Of a DNA stretch of 43,008 nucleotides, positions 7,738 through 17,700 are shown piece by piece (within the stretch, counting starts at the first letter, position 1; each line of letters starts with the position of its first letter). The position numbers were made by a program, and so were the translations under genes. Source of the stretch: Paludibacteraceae bacterium (lineage in GTDB: Bacteria > Bacteroidota > Bacteroidia > Bacteroidales > Paludibacteraceae); assembly GCA_017553575.1 (NCBI GenBank), contig JAFZKQ010000052.1, forward strand, positions 1 through 43,008. The letters are read 5' to 3'. The notes under the pieces were generated by a model, which saw only the letters and a program-made list of their open reading frames with translations, made no database searches and was not told where the DNA came from.

Positions 7738-8481
7738 ATGAATAGGTTTGTGGCTATCTGGTTCTTGGGGGTGGCACTCTTCTTTTCGGGTGTCGGCTTG
7801 GAAAGTTGTGACGATGGAAATATTGAGGAGGAACTCAATTTTTCCGTGAAAGAGGGGCTGGTGGTAAAACTGACTGGCGGACTGAAAAATATGGAGCAGT
7901 GGAACTCGGAAAAATATCAGATCGTGGTGGCTGCTTTTGCGGCGAAGGACTCTTATCCACTTTTGGCGAAGTCCCTTCCAATCCAGGCAGATTCTCAGGA
8001 TTTCCTCTTTGAGGGAATCTCTCCTTCGTGCGAGACCATCGAATTGTGTGTCCTCAATTTGATTAACAAGCGTGTGGCGACTTTGAAAACGTTATATGAA
8101 CGCTCGGACGAAGTGAGTTTGGATGCAAAGGATACGATATATTACCATTCGGATGGCTTGGACGTGGGGATGTTCCCTTGCATTCAAAGTGCAATCTTCA
8201 CGAAACGTTGTGCCTACTGTCATGGCATGGGCGAGACCCCGGCGGCGGGTCTCTATCTTACGGAAGGCAATAGTTATGCAGCCCTTGTGAATGTTCCTTC
8301 TAAGAAGTTGGATTCCCTTAAACGGGTTCTTCCTTATGATGCGTCGCATAGCATGCTCTATAAGGTCTTGACTGAGTATGGCGAGGGGTGCGGTTGGCAT
8401 TACGATCACACAAAATTTTTCTATGGCAATACGATGTCCAATTTGGTCAAGGAGTGGATTGAGAGCGGGTCTGAGCAATAG
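7738..8481 (+). CDS. Mono-heme cytochrome c lipoprotein
   Basis: This encodes 247 residues from the ATG at 7738; a GTG at 7717 would add seven residues before the signal peptide and is not favoured. The signal peptide ends in GLESC and is followed by an acidic stretch (DDGNIEEEL). One heme c site, CAYCH (C158, C161, H162), sits in a C-terminal domain of about 100 residues (IQSAIFTKRCAYCHGMG, later LVKEWIESGSEQ). This resembles the planctomycete-type cytochrome c modules found in Bacteroidetes lipoproteins. The first 145 residues resemble a beta-sandwich lipoprotein domain but are not assigned to a family. It begins 24 bases after the porin stop, so it is co-transcribed. It probably exchanges electrons with the di-heme protein (inference). 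Confidence 0.75.
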   Translation: MNRFVAIWFLGVALFFSGVGLESCDDGNIEEELNFSVKEGLVVKLTGGLKNMEQWNSEKYQIVVAAFAAKDSYPLLAKSLPIQADSQDFLFEGISPSCETIELCVLNLINKRVATLKTLYERSDEVSLDAKDTIYYHSDGLDVGMFPCIQSAIFTKRCAYCHGMGETPAAGLYLTEGNSYAALVNVPSKKLDSLKRVLPYDASHSMLYKVLTEYGEGCGWHYDHTKFFYGNTMSNLVKEWIESGSEQ

Positions 8482-8640
8482 CCTTTCTCGATAATCTCTC
8501 TTTGAGGTGGAAAGTATTGCGGGAAATGCGTATCTTCGTGAGCTATATGGTGAATGGGCACCGTAAGCGTCTAATTTAGTTGGAGTCCAATCGCTTAAGA
8601 CGGGCGTCTGAAGGGGATGGACTAAAAGAGAAAGAATAGT

Positions 8641-9801
8641 ATGACATCGAATATATATAAACTTAATGTAAATGGGAATGAGGTGAGAGTGGAATGTTTT
8701 GGCTTCGATTCTGCCAAAGGGTGTGGCGAACGTCATGTGATGATCCATCTCACTCGAAAATCCTTGCCTGCCCAACAGCAGGTGGCGGATATCTTCTCAG
8801 CCTACCAAATGCTGTTGGCGACGGAGCTGAAGGGGTATTCTCCTGTCTTCCGACGTTTCTTTGTCAGTGATGCGGCGAATCAGTCCGAACTGCTGGACGC
8901 TGCGATGGCTCGGGAACAGGATTTCGTCTCTACTTCGATTGTGGAGCAGCCTCCTTTGGATGGCACGAAAGTGGCGTTGTGGGTTTACCTCTTGGAGGGG
9001 GTGAAGCCTGAATTGTTGAACTCTGGGCTTTCCATCGTCCGCCATGGCGAATATGATCATTATTGGAGCGGAACGACCACTTTGCCTAAAGGCGATTCCA
9101 GAGAACAGACGGTCGAATTGCTTGATAATTATGCAAAGGCGTTGAGTGAGAGAGGTTTGTCTTTGGAAAATAATTGTGTGCGGACGTGGTTTTTCGTCCA
9201 AAACGTGGATGTGAATTATAAGGGGGTGGTTGATGGGCGAAACGAGGTTTTCGATCGTCATGATTTGACTGTCCAGACCCATTTTATTACCAGTACGGGT
9301 ATTGGCGGTCGGTGTGCCGCTTCGAATGAATTGGTTCAGTTGAACACATATGCGGTGAGTGGTTTGCAGAAGGGACAACTCAAATTCCTCTATGCGAAGG
9401 ATTTCCTGAACTCCACCTATGAGTATGGTGTTCGTTTTGAGCGTGGAACGAGCGTTGATTATGGCGATCGTAGGCACGTCTTTATATCGGGTACTGCCAG
9501 CATTGACGAACGAGGCAATGTGGTCCACGTCGGAGAAATCGATAGGCAGGTGCATCGAATGTGGGTGAATGTGGAGGCGTTGTTGCAAGAGGCTGATTGC
9601 ACCTTTGACGATGTAGCCCAGATGATTGTCTATTTGCGTGATTTGGCCGACTACGATTGTGTGGCTCGCTTGTTCGAGGAACGTTTTCCGGCTGTGCCTA
9701 AGGTCATCTTGCTTGCCCCTGTCTGTCGCCCTACTTGGTTGGTGGAGATGGAGTGTATGGCGGTCAAGAAGGTGGACAACAAGGCCTTCCCTGATTTTTA
9801 A
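8641..9801 (+). CDS. RidA/YjgF-superfamily protein, FkbO/Hyg5-like two-domain form
   Basis: This encodes a 386-residue protein without a signal peptide. The last third (from about residue 275, SGTASIDERGNVVHVGEIDRQ) has the RidA/YjgF fold signature, ending VEMECMAVKK. The first two thirds resemble the degenerate RidA-like domain of FkbO/Hyg5-type chorismatases and pteridine-dependent-deoxygenase-like proteins. The RidA catalytic Arg in the Pro-Ala-Arg context is not present (here VPKVILLAPVCRP), so imine deamination is doubtful. It lies 18 bases before ccsBA, suggesting coupled expression with cytochrome c maturation. A quinone or chorismate-linked role is possible but not shown. The 159-base gap upstream has a nested inverted repeat (agtcca...tggact around agacg/cgtct, about 8583-8623). 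Confidence 0.7.
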   Translation: MTSNIYKLNVNGNEVRVECFGFDSAKGCGERHVMIHLTRKSLPAQQQVADIFSAYQMLLATELKGYSPVFRRFFVSDAANQSELLDAAMAREQDFVSTSIVEQPPLDGTKVALWVYLLEGVKPELLNSGLSIVRHGEYDHYWSGTTTLPKGDSREQTVELLDNYAKALSERGLSLENNCVRTWFFVQNVDVNYKGVVDGRNEVFDRHDLTVQTHFITSTGIGGRCAASNELVQLNTYAVSGLQKGQLKFLYAKDFLNSTYEYGVRFERGTSVDYGDRRHVFISGTASIDERGNVVHVGEIDRQVHRMWVNVEALLQEADCTFDDVAQMIVYLRDLADYDCVARLFEERFPAVPKVILLAPVCRPTWLVEMECMAVKKVDNKAFPDF

Positions 9802-9819
9802 TTCCGTCACCTTTTGAAA

Positions 9820-11937
9820 ATGGAACGATATGTCGAGACCTTTTTTCAGGTCGTTTATGTTTTGTTGGTTGTCGTCTTGGGTGGGGCCACTATTGTGGAG
9901 AATAGTTTAGGGACCCACTTCGTGGAGACGTATGTTTATGGTCATTCGTGTTTTTTTATGCTTTGTTTCCTCTTTTTTCTTGCGGCAGCTTATCTTGCCA
10001 TTCGGAAACAAGTTTGGAAAAACATTCCTTCTTTGCTGATGCATCTCTCTTTCTTCTTGGTCTTTCTGGGTTCCTTCTTGACCTACGCAATAGGGGAGAG
10101 AGGCTTTGCCCATGTAGTGAAGGGCGAGCAATGCGCCTTTTTTGAAGATAAGGAAGGCGAGCGCCGTTCTTTCCCTTTTGCCTTGGAGTTGGATAGTTTC
10201 TGTGTGAGGTATTATCCGGGGACGGAGGCTCCGATGGATTATGTCAGTTATCTGCGTTTGGATGGAGAGCCGACGGTTGTCTCCATGAACCACAACCTGG
10301 TGAAAGAGGGCTATCGCTTTTGCCAATCGAGTTTTGACGAGGAGGGACAAGGCACTTGGCTGAGTGTCAACCATGATCGCTATGGGGTCTCTCTTGTTTT
10401 CGCTGGGTATCTTCTTTTCGCGGTGGCGGGATTGCTCTCTTTCTTTTGGCGAGGAGGCCGTTTCCGTCAGTTGCTGAGTCATCCGTTATTGCGGAAAGGC
10501 TCTTTCTTGATCCTCCTGATTCTAATGGGAACCCCTTTTGTCAAGGCGGAGAGCCTCGACGAGGAGCCTCAGCGGGGCGTGGCGGTTGATTCGAGTGGCT
10601 CTTATGACAAGACGGGAAAGGTGCCCGTCCTCTCTAAGGATGAGGCCTTGGCTCTTCGGAGCATGCAGTGTGTTTATCAGAACAGGATTGTCCCTTTTAA
10701 TACAGTTGCCATTGATTTCGTCAAGAAGATTACGGGAAAGGCGAATTACCAAGGTTTGATGCCTGAGCAGGTCTTTGGAGGCTGGAGCTATGCGCCGAAA
10801 GTGTGGAGCAAGGAGAAGATGATCAAGGTGAAGTCTGCCGAGTTGAGGCAACTCCTTGGCATGACGGGCGACTATTGCAGCCTCTCCGATTTATACGATG
10901 AAAAGGGCGTTTATCGTCTGCAAACAATCTGGGCGAGGGAGTTGACGGACCCGCATAAGAGCAAATTGGAGAAAGCCATCAGCGAGTTGGACGAGAAGGT
11001 GGGCATCATCTTCATGTTGCAGCAAGGCACCCTTTGCCAACCCCTTCCGAAAGATGGATCGGTCCAGCCGTTGAGTGATATGAAAGTCAGCGCAGAGTTG
11101 CTCTATAACCGTTTGCCTTTGACGAAGGTGCTCTTTATGGTGAACCTGACCTTAGGACTCTTGTCTTTCCTCTTCTTCCACCTTTGTGGCGTCAGCGGCA
11201 ATCGGGGAAAGGGTCGATGGATGGAGTGTGCTCCCCGCATCTTGCCATGGGTAATGATCCTTGTCTTGTTGGTGCAGATGGTGGGCTATGCCTTGCGTTG
11301 GTACATCAGTGGGCGGATGCCTTTGAACAATGGATATGAGACGATGCAGTTCTTGTCGATTTGTGTGATGGCGATATCGTTGCTTGCTTGCCGGAAGTAT
11401 CGTTTTGTCCTCTCTTTCGGCTTCCTGCTTTCCGGATTCGTCTTGTTGGTCTCCCATTTGGGAGAGATGAATCCTCAGATCACACCGTTGATGCCGGTCT
11501 TGAATTCGCCATGGTTGAGTATCCATGTCTCTATGATCATGATGTCGTATGCCCTCTTTGCCTTTATCATGCTCAACAGCCTTTGGGCTTTGCTTTTGAT
11601 GCGGAGGGAAAATCATGAGATTCAGGTAGAGCAACTGACGCTGATTAATCGTATTTTGGTTTATCCTGCGACCTTCTTGATTGGAGTCGGAATTACGCTT
11701 GGCTCTGTTTGGGCGAATGAATCGTGGGGAAACTACTGGGGTTGGGATCCCAAGGAGGTTTGGGCGTTGGTGACTTTCTTGGTCTATGGGGCTGTCATCG
11801 TATTCCCTCAGGCTCGAATCTTTACGGAGAGGCGGTGGTTCCATATTTATCTGCTACTTGCCTTTCTGACGGTCTTGATGACCTATTCCGGCGTGAATTA
11901 TTTGTTGGGCGGAATGCACAGTTATGCTAACCAGTAG
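9820..11937 (+). CDS. ccsBA: Fused cytochrome c synthetase CcsBA (System II, ResB-CcsA)
   Basis: This is a 705-residue polytopic membrane protein from the ATG at 9820; a TTG two codons earlier is less likely. The N-terminal half is ResB/CcsB-like: membrane segments at about 10-30, 45-65, 70-92 and 190-210, then a periplasmic domain. The C-terminal half, from about residue 440, is CcsA. The heme-handling WWD motif reads WGNYWGWDPKEVW (residues 636-648) and is flanked by the conserved periplasmic histidines in SPWLSIHVSM and GGMHSYANQ. It exports heme and ligates it to CxxCH motifs of cytochromes c in the periplasm. Fused CcsBA is known from Bacteroidetes and Epsilonproteobacteria. The obvious clients are the two heme lipoproteins encoded just upstream. 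Confidence 0.92.
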   Translation: MERYVETFFQVVYVLLVVVLGGATIVENSLGTHFVETYVYGHSCFFMLCFLFFLAAAYLAIRKQVWKNIPSLLMHLSFFLVFLGSFLTYAIGERGFAHVVKGEQCAFFEDKEGERRSFPFALELDSFCVRYYPGTEAPMDYVSYLRLDGEPTVVSMNHNLVKEGYRFCQSSFDEEGQGTWLSVNHDRYGVSLVFAGYLLFAVAGLLSFFWRGGRFRQLLSHPLLRKGSFLILLILMGTPFVKAESLDEEPQRGVAVDSSGSYDKTGKVPVLSKDEALALRSMQCVYQNRIVPFNTVAIDFVKKITGKANYQGLMPEQVFGGWSYAPKVWSKEKMIKVKSAELRQLLGMTGDYCSLSDLYDEKGVYRLQTIWARELTDPHKSKLEKAISELDEKVGIIFMLQQGTLCQPLPKDGSVQPLSDMKVSAELLYNRLPLTKVLFMVNLTLGLLSFLFFHLCGVSGNRGKGRWMECAPRILPWVMILVLLVQMVGYALRWYISGRMPLNNGYETMQFLSICVMAISLLACRKYRFVLSFGFLLSGFVLLVSHLGEMNPQITPLMPVLNSPWLSIHVSMIMMSYALFAFIMLNSLWALLLMRRENHEIQVEQLTLINRILVYPATFLIGVGITLGSVWANESWGNYWGWDPKEVWALVTFLVYGAVIVFPQARIFTERRWFHIYLLLAFLTVLMTYSGVNYLLGGMHSYANQ

Positions 11938-12553
11938 GGGAGAACAAGTGTGTTTGAAGGAGTATAGTTGAAATTAAAAACCATGCGAATCTCTCTTTTC
12001 AAAGGTATGTAGGCCCTATAATCGATATAAATGTCACTAAGAAAAAGGCCCAGTTTGTCGGAGGATGTAGTACCGTTCATTCATCGGCAGGTTGCTGATG
12101 GTTTTGGATAGATGGGATATGTGCCCCACATATTGCTGTTTTTCAAATATATGGCAAATCCCGCAAATTTCAAAATAGGGTTCAGCTAAATCTAATCTAG
12201 AACGATATTGGAGAATCTCTGGTGTCTGATGTGCTTTCCTCATGGACAAGAACCTTACGAGATTTTTTGTTAATAAATCTTAATACTGTGTTCGATTGTG
12301 GATTTATTCTACAAATAAATTCTTTGAAAGGAGTGACCTTTGTGTTGTTGAAACGATGATTTAATCCGTCAATCATTTTTTGTTGATGGAAGTGTAAATC
12401 GGTTCTATTAAAGTAGTTTATAGTTTTATTGTGTGATATGTTATAAGTCTAATGCAAGGAAGAGACGGAATCTACTATTTTGTTAGTGTCTGAATGTAGA
12501 ATGAGATTGATTGTTTTTTGAATTAGTTTTTTACCTGGTAAAACAGGTAATAG
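11938..12553. other. AT-rich gap after ccsBA, no convincing gene
   Basis: This stretch of about 600 bases is much richer in A and T than its neighbours. A 68-codon minus-strand frame (ATG at 12245, stop at 12037) is open but matches no family I recognise and has no good promoter. A perfect inverted repeat ttacctg/caggtaa lies at 12531-12550, directly before a plus-strand terminator. The region may hold a small RNA or decayed sequence. Confidence 0.4.
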
Positions 12554-12590
12554 AAAGGACTGAAATTCGATGAGAATTCAGTCCTTTTTT
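12554..12590 (+). terminator. Rho-independent terminator, plus strand
   Basis: An 11-bp perfect stem (aaaggactgaa/ttcagtccttt) is followed by a T-run to 12590. It is oriented for plus-strand transcription but lies over 600 bases after ccsBA, so it ends either a long 3' tail or an unannotated RNA. Confidence 0.8.
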
Positions 12591-12604
12591 ATTGTGTCGC
12601 CCAT

Positions 12605-12640
12605 AAAAAAGTAGGGCGAAACGTGCTGTCTCGTCCTACT
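12605..12640 (-). terminator. Rho-independent terminator of ispG
   Basis: Read on the minus strand, a stem with the arms gtaggacga and tcgccctac is followed by six T, just downstream of the ispG stop. It faces the plus-strand terminator at 12554-12590. Confidence 0.75.
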
Positions 12641-12651
12641 TGTGGTTGACC

Positions 12652-14508
12652 TTATCTCTCTTTCCAATCTCCGTTGTCCTTGATGAGTTGGATGAGTTTC
12701 TCGACTGCCATCTCTTCGGGAACCAACTTCTCGACGCAGGTTTGGCCTTTATAGAGGTTCACTTTCCCTTTGGCTGAGCCTACGTAACCGTAGTCTGCAT
12801 CGGCCATTTCGCCTGGGCCGTTCACGATGCACCCCATGATGCCTATTTTAAGCCCTTTTAGATGCGATGTCTTCGACTTAATTTCGGCTATCGTGCTTTG
12901 CATGTTGTAGAGTGTCCGTCCGCAGCTTGGGCAGGAAATATACTCGGTCTTGCTGACTCTTGCCCTTGCCGCTTGTAGGATTCCGAAAGCGGTGGACAGG
13001 GTTTTGCTTGGCTCTATGTTCTTGTCTTCAATCCAAAGACCGTCACCCAATCCATCGATGAAGAATATGCCCGTGTCGGCACCTGCCATGATTTGGAGTT
13101 GGGAACTCTCCTTCGATTCGTAGCTTCGCTTGATGACGACAGGATTTTTTATTCCTTTGCGAAGTAAAAGATGGAAGAACGCCTTTTGTTCGCCCACTCC
13201 GTTCTGGTGGTTGGTTTGGATGATGAATACCGTCTTTTCGTCGATTTGGCTCAAAAGTTGGTCGTCTGCTTCTGGATAGTGGAGGCTCAGGAATTTGATG
13301 CCACAGGAGGTCTCCTTGATCTTTCCGGCGTTTGAAGCATGGAAAAGAGGGTAGCAGTTGCTTCTGCTTTGCCAAACGCTAAAATCGACTATGCTGTTTG
13401 TCCCCGCTACCGCTTTGCCGTCGGAACAGTAGACAAAGTCGGCTGTCAATCCTTGGCCGTCGGAGCTTTGCTCGGCAATGACGATGGGGAACTTGTTGCC
13501 TCCGATGTTCTCGATGCTGAGGCTTTCGCGTTTCCGATAAAGGAAAGGGGAGACCTTTTGGCTGTCGATGCCGTTGATGTGGGGATGGTTCTCTCGTTGG
13601 CTGATATACTCTGCCAAGAATTTGGCTACGGGTATTTCGCATTCAGGAGCTTCGCTGAGCGATACACGGATGGTGTCTCCGATGCCGTCGTTAAGGAGAG
13701 CACCGATGCCGACAGCTGATTTGATGCGCCCGTCTTCGCCGTCACCAGCTTCAGTCACGCCGAGGTGTAGCGGAAAGCTCATGCCCTCCTCTTTCATGGT
13801 GGCTGCCAATAGGCGGACGGTCTGCACCATGATCACCGTGTTGGATGCCTTGATGGAGATGACGATGTTGGAGAAATTCTCCTCTTGGCAGATACGGAGA
13901 AATTCCATGCACGACTCGACCATGCCTTGGGCGGTGTCGCCGTAACGGCTCAGGATTCGATCAGACAGCGAACCGTGGTTCACGCCGATGCGTATAGCGG
14001 TCTTATGCTCTTTGCAGATGTTCAGGAAAGGGATGAGCCTTGTCCGGATCTTCTCTATCTCTTGCTTGTATTCCTCGTCGGTATATTCGAATCGCTTGTT
14101 CGTGTGGACGCTGTCTACGAAGTTGCCGGGGTTGATGCGGACTTTTTCCACGTGCTGGGCTGCCGTGTCGGCTGCGTTGGGATTGAAGTGGATGTCGGCA
14201 ACCAATGGCGTGTTGTAACCTTTTTTCCGAAGTCCGTCGTGGATCTCTTTCAGGTTGGTCGCCTCTTTCACGCCTTGAGCCGTGAAGCGTACCAATTCGC
14301 CGCCGGCTTGGATTATGCGTATGCATTGTTCAATGCTGGCTTCCGTGTCGTTGGTGTTGGTGTTGGCCATTGACTGGATGCGGATGGGAGCCGCCCCGCC
14401 CAAGGTGAGGTCTCCTATCTTGACTTGGAGGGAATTTCTTCTCTTGTAGTTGAACAAGGCATCTGATGATTCGTCTTGTAGATGGGTCTTGTATTTTCCT
14501 GTTTCCAT
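12652..14508 (-). CDS. ispG: 4-hydroxy-3-methylbut-2-en-1-yl diphosphate synthase IspG, long form
   Basis: IspG (GcpE) converts methylerythritol cyclodiphosphate to HMBPP in the MEP isoprenoid pathway, using a [4Fe-4S] cluster. At 618 residues this is the long form known from Bacteroidetes, Chlamydiae and plants. It has an N-terminal TIM barrel (RIQSMANTNTND, VADIHFN, RIGVNHGSL), an inserted domain of about 220 residues, and a C-terminal iron-sulfur domain. Cluster ligands are visible as CPSC (C526, C529), C560 in GCIVNGPGE and E567, with spacing like the E. coli enzyme. It is transcribed alone, from a -7 box at 14530-14537 to the terminator at 12605-12640. Confidence 0.96.
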   Translation of the reverse strand: METGKYKTHLQDESSDALFNYKRRNSLQVKIGDLTLGGAAPIRIQSMANTNTNDTEASIEQCIRIIQAGGELVRFTAQGVKEATNLKEIHDGLRKKGYNTPLVADIHFNPNAADTAAQHVEKVRINPGNFVDSVHTNKRFEYTDEEYKQEIEKIRTRLIPFLNICKEHKTAIRIGVNHGSLSDRILSRYGDTAQGMVESCMEFLRICQEENFSNIVISIKASNTVIMVQTVRLLAATMKEEGMSFPLHLGVTEAGDGEDGRIKSAVGIGALLNDGIGDTIRVSLSEAPECEIPVAKFLAEYISQRENHPHINGIDSQKVSPFLYRKRESLSIENIGGNKFPIVIAEQSSDGQGLTADFVYCSDGKAVAGTNSIVDFSVWQSRSNCYPLFHASNAGKIKETSCGIKFLSLHYPEADDQLLSQIDEKTVFIIQTNHQNGVGEQKAFFHLLLRKGIKNPVVIKRSYESKESSQLQIMAGADTGIFFIDGLGDGLWIEDKNIEPSKTLSTAFGILQAARARVSKTEYISCPSCGRTLYNMQSTIAEIKSKTSHLKGLKIGIMGCIVNGPGEMADADYGYVGSAKGKVNLYKGQTCVEKLVPEEMAVEKLIQLIKDNGDWKER

Positions 14509-14529
14509 GCTGTCGTCTGTTTATTTACG

Positions 14530-14537
14530 CAAAGATA
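14530..14537 (-). promoter_or_regulatory. Candidate -7 box for ispG
   Basis: On the minus strand this reads TATCTTTG, a match to the Bacteroidetes TAnnTTTG consensus, 22 bases upstream of the ispG start codon. Confidence 0.55.
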
Positions 14538-14651
14538 CGAATGAAAGCGGAATTAAGAGTTAGGAATTGAGAATTAAGCGTGGGGATGTTGCTTCTTCTC
14601 GTCGTGGCCGATTCTCTTTGATCGGTTGGCTTCTCATTATGGAGTATGCCC

Positions 14652-14684
14652 AAATAAAAAGAGGTCGCCGAAAAGCGACCTCTC
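14652..14684 (-). terminator. Rho-independent terminator of secDF
   Basis: On the minus strand the stem agaggtcgc/gcgacctct with a six-base loop is followed by TTTTTATTT, 20 bases after the secDF stop codon. Confidence 0.88.
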
Positions 14685-14704
14685 TTCACTCTGTTATGAA
14701 TAAA

Positions 14705-17700
14705 TTATGCGTTAGCTTTAAGCTGCTCTTCTGCAGCTTGAGCTATTTTAGCTGCTTCTGCTCTCTCTTTCTTCTTCGTCAAGATGTCGTAAGCGATTGG
14801 CGCTGCGACGAAGATAGTAGAGTAAGTACCCTCGATGACACCGATCAAGATGGCGAAGATGAATCCTCTGATAGTCTCACCACCGAATAGGAATATGATA
14901 ACCAATACCACGAAGGTACTCATGGATGTACTGAACGTACGGCTCAACGTAGAGCTGATAGAGTGGTTGAATACCTCTTTCTCGTCCATGTCTGTATGCA
15001 AATTCCTGTTCTCACGGATACGGTCGAAGATGACCACGGTATCGTTGATGGAGTAACCGATCACCGTCAAGATGGCTGCGATGAAGGATTGGTCAATCTC
15101 CAAAGAGAATGGCATGATTGCGTAGAGCAATGAGTAGCAACCGAGGATGAACAATGTGTCGTGTGTCAAGGCTGCTACGGCACCGGCACTAAATGCGATG
15201 TCTCTGAATCGGATGAGGATATAGAGCGCAATCACGATGAGTGCGAATGCAACTGCCCAGTAAGCGGAAGTCTTGATGTCATCAGCCATTGTCGGACCTA
15301 CTTTCTGTGAACTTTGGATACCGAAAGTAGTTGCGTGGTCGTTAGCAACAACTGCCATGCCGTTTTCAATAGCGAAACGATTAGCGAACATTTCGAAAGT
15401 GATGTCGTGATCGTACATTGACTTCAAGTTCTCGTACAAGATGCCTTCGATTTCCTCGTCTACATCTTTGTCCTCGTTGTCAATCTTGTAGTTCGTAGAG
15501 ATACGGACTTGGTTCTCGTCACCGATAGTGATGACAGATGCACGGTCCTCACCGAATTTACCATTCAATTTATCTGCGATTTCAGATGTCTTTACTGGTT
15601 TCTCGAAACGAACGATGTAGTTACGTCCACCACTGAAGTCGATACCTTGCTTCAAACCTTGAGTTGCCAAAGAGATGATAGCGATGGTCATGAGAACTGC
15701 AGATACTCCGTAGAACATCTTTCTCTTTCCAATGAAGTCGATCTTGATGTTTTGGAACAAGTTCTTTGTCATGCTTGTGCAGAATGTCAAGTTTTGACAT
15801 TTATCTCTATCCATCAACCAAGAGAAGATCAAACGGGTGATGAAGATAGCTGTAAAGAATGAACAAAGGATACCGATGATCAATGTCGTAGCAAATCCAC
15901 GGATAGGACCGGTACCGAACATGAACAAGATGATACCTGTGAGGATGGTCGTCACGTTGGAGTCGATGATGGCGCTAGAAGCGTTGCTGTAACCATCCGC
16001 GATAGCTTGCTTAAGAGGCTTGCCGAGTTTCAACTCTTCCCTGATACGCTCGAAGATCAATACGTTGGCATCCACGGCCATACCCAAGGTGAGGACGATA
16101 CCGGCGATACCAGGCAATGTCAAGACTGCCTTGTAGGAGGCCAATACACCAAAGATGAAGAATACGTTAGCCAAAAGAGCCACGTCGGCTACCAAACCTG
16201 GAACAAGACCATAGTAGAAGATCATGTAGACCAATACCATGCAGAATGCGATGATGAACGAAATGAGTCCGCTGTTGATGGCTTCTTGACCCAAAGACGG
16301 ACCAACCACATCCTCTTGGATAATCTTTGCAGGAGCAGGCATCTTACCAGACTTCAATACATTTGCCAAGTCTTTTGCCTCTTCAACGGTGAAGTTACCA
16401 GTGATTTCTGAACGTCCACCTGTGATTTCAGAGTTTACTCTAGGGTAAGAGCAGACGTAACCATCCAAAACGATGGCAACTTGTCTGTTGAGGTTCTCTC
16501 TTGTGATGCGAGCCCATATCTTAGAACCCTCTGGGTTCATTTCCATGCTTACGTTAGCATAGGCTGAGTGCTGGCTGAAGTCTGCTCTAGCCTCAGTGAT
16601 GACACTACCTGTCAAAGGAGCCTTGCCGTCTCTTCTCTTAGATTGGAGAGCAACCAATTCGTAGATGTTCTCTCCTTTGCCGATACCCTTGGAAGTCCAA
16701 GTAGGGTAGATGTTGGAAGGGAAGATGTTCTTCTCCTTGGCCATCTGGAAGTATCTCGAAATCTTTGCAGTATCTTTTGCCTCTGCTCTACCGATTGTGG
16801 CACCTTGGCCAGGGTTGAATTGTCCGTCGGCATTCAAGTCGAGGATACCCAAAAGAGGATTGTTCTTTTTGAATTCTTCTCTTGCTATGTTTTCAGAAGG
16901 AGTCTCTTGACCTGCCATTTTTGCCAACAAGCTGTCAGTTGCGGAAGTGGCAGCAGAGTCAGTCTTTGCTGTCTCTTTCACTTCTTGGGTGGAAGCCATT
17001 GACTCAATGTCTTTCGCCATCCTGTTGACAGCCAATACACTTGAGATGATTTCGCTCATTTCGGCAGTTTCCCAGAATTCGAGGTTAGCAGAACCTTGGA
17101 GCAACTTGCGGACACGCTCAGGCTCCTTGATACCAGGCATCTCGATGAGGATACGGCCTGCGATTTCCAATTGTTGGATGTTAGGTTGAACAACACCGAA
17201 ACGGTCTATACGGGAACGCAATACGTTGAATGAGTTGTCTACTGCACTCTTGACTTCTCCCTTGAGAACTTTGATTACCTCTGCGTCTGGAGTGGAACTG
17301 CTGATTTTGTCTTTCAACTCAAATGTGGAGAAGACTGAATTCAACGGAGCACCAGTGGATTTAAATGCTTCAGCAAAGAGGTCTACGAAGTCGGCTTGCT
17401 TGCTCTTTTGCATCTCTTTTGCCAAGGAGATGGCTGATGTGAAGTTTGGATTGGTAGCTTGGGTACCTGCCAACGATTTAAGCACGTCTGGCACGGAAAC
17501 CTCCATGACTACGTTCATACCACCCTTTAGGTCAAGACCCAAATTCAACTCTTGCTCACGACACTCTTTCAACGTGTACCCTAACCAAACCTTCTCTCCT
17601 GCAAGAGAGTCAAGGTAGCTGCTTTGCTTATCGTAGTCATTCGCATACAATGTCTCAGCCTCTTTGGTGATGCGGCTGGTCACTATGCTGAATGAAAGAT

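Noticed and set aside
12037-12249. Minus-strand frame of about 70 codons after ccsBA
   Set aside because: No recognisable family, no good promoter and an AT-rich setting. A small unknown gene cannot be excluded, but the evidence is too weak to call it.
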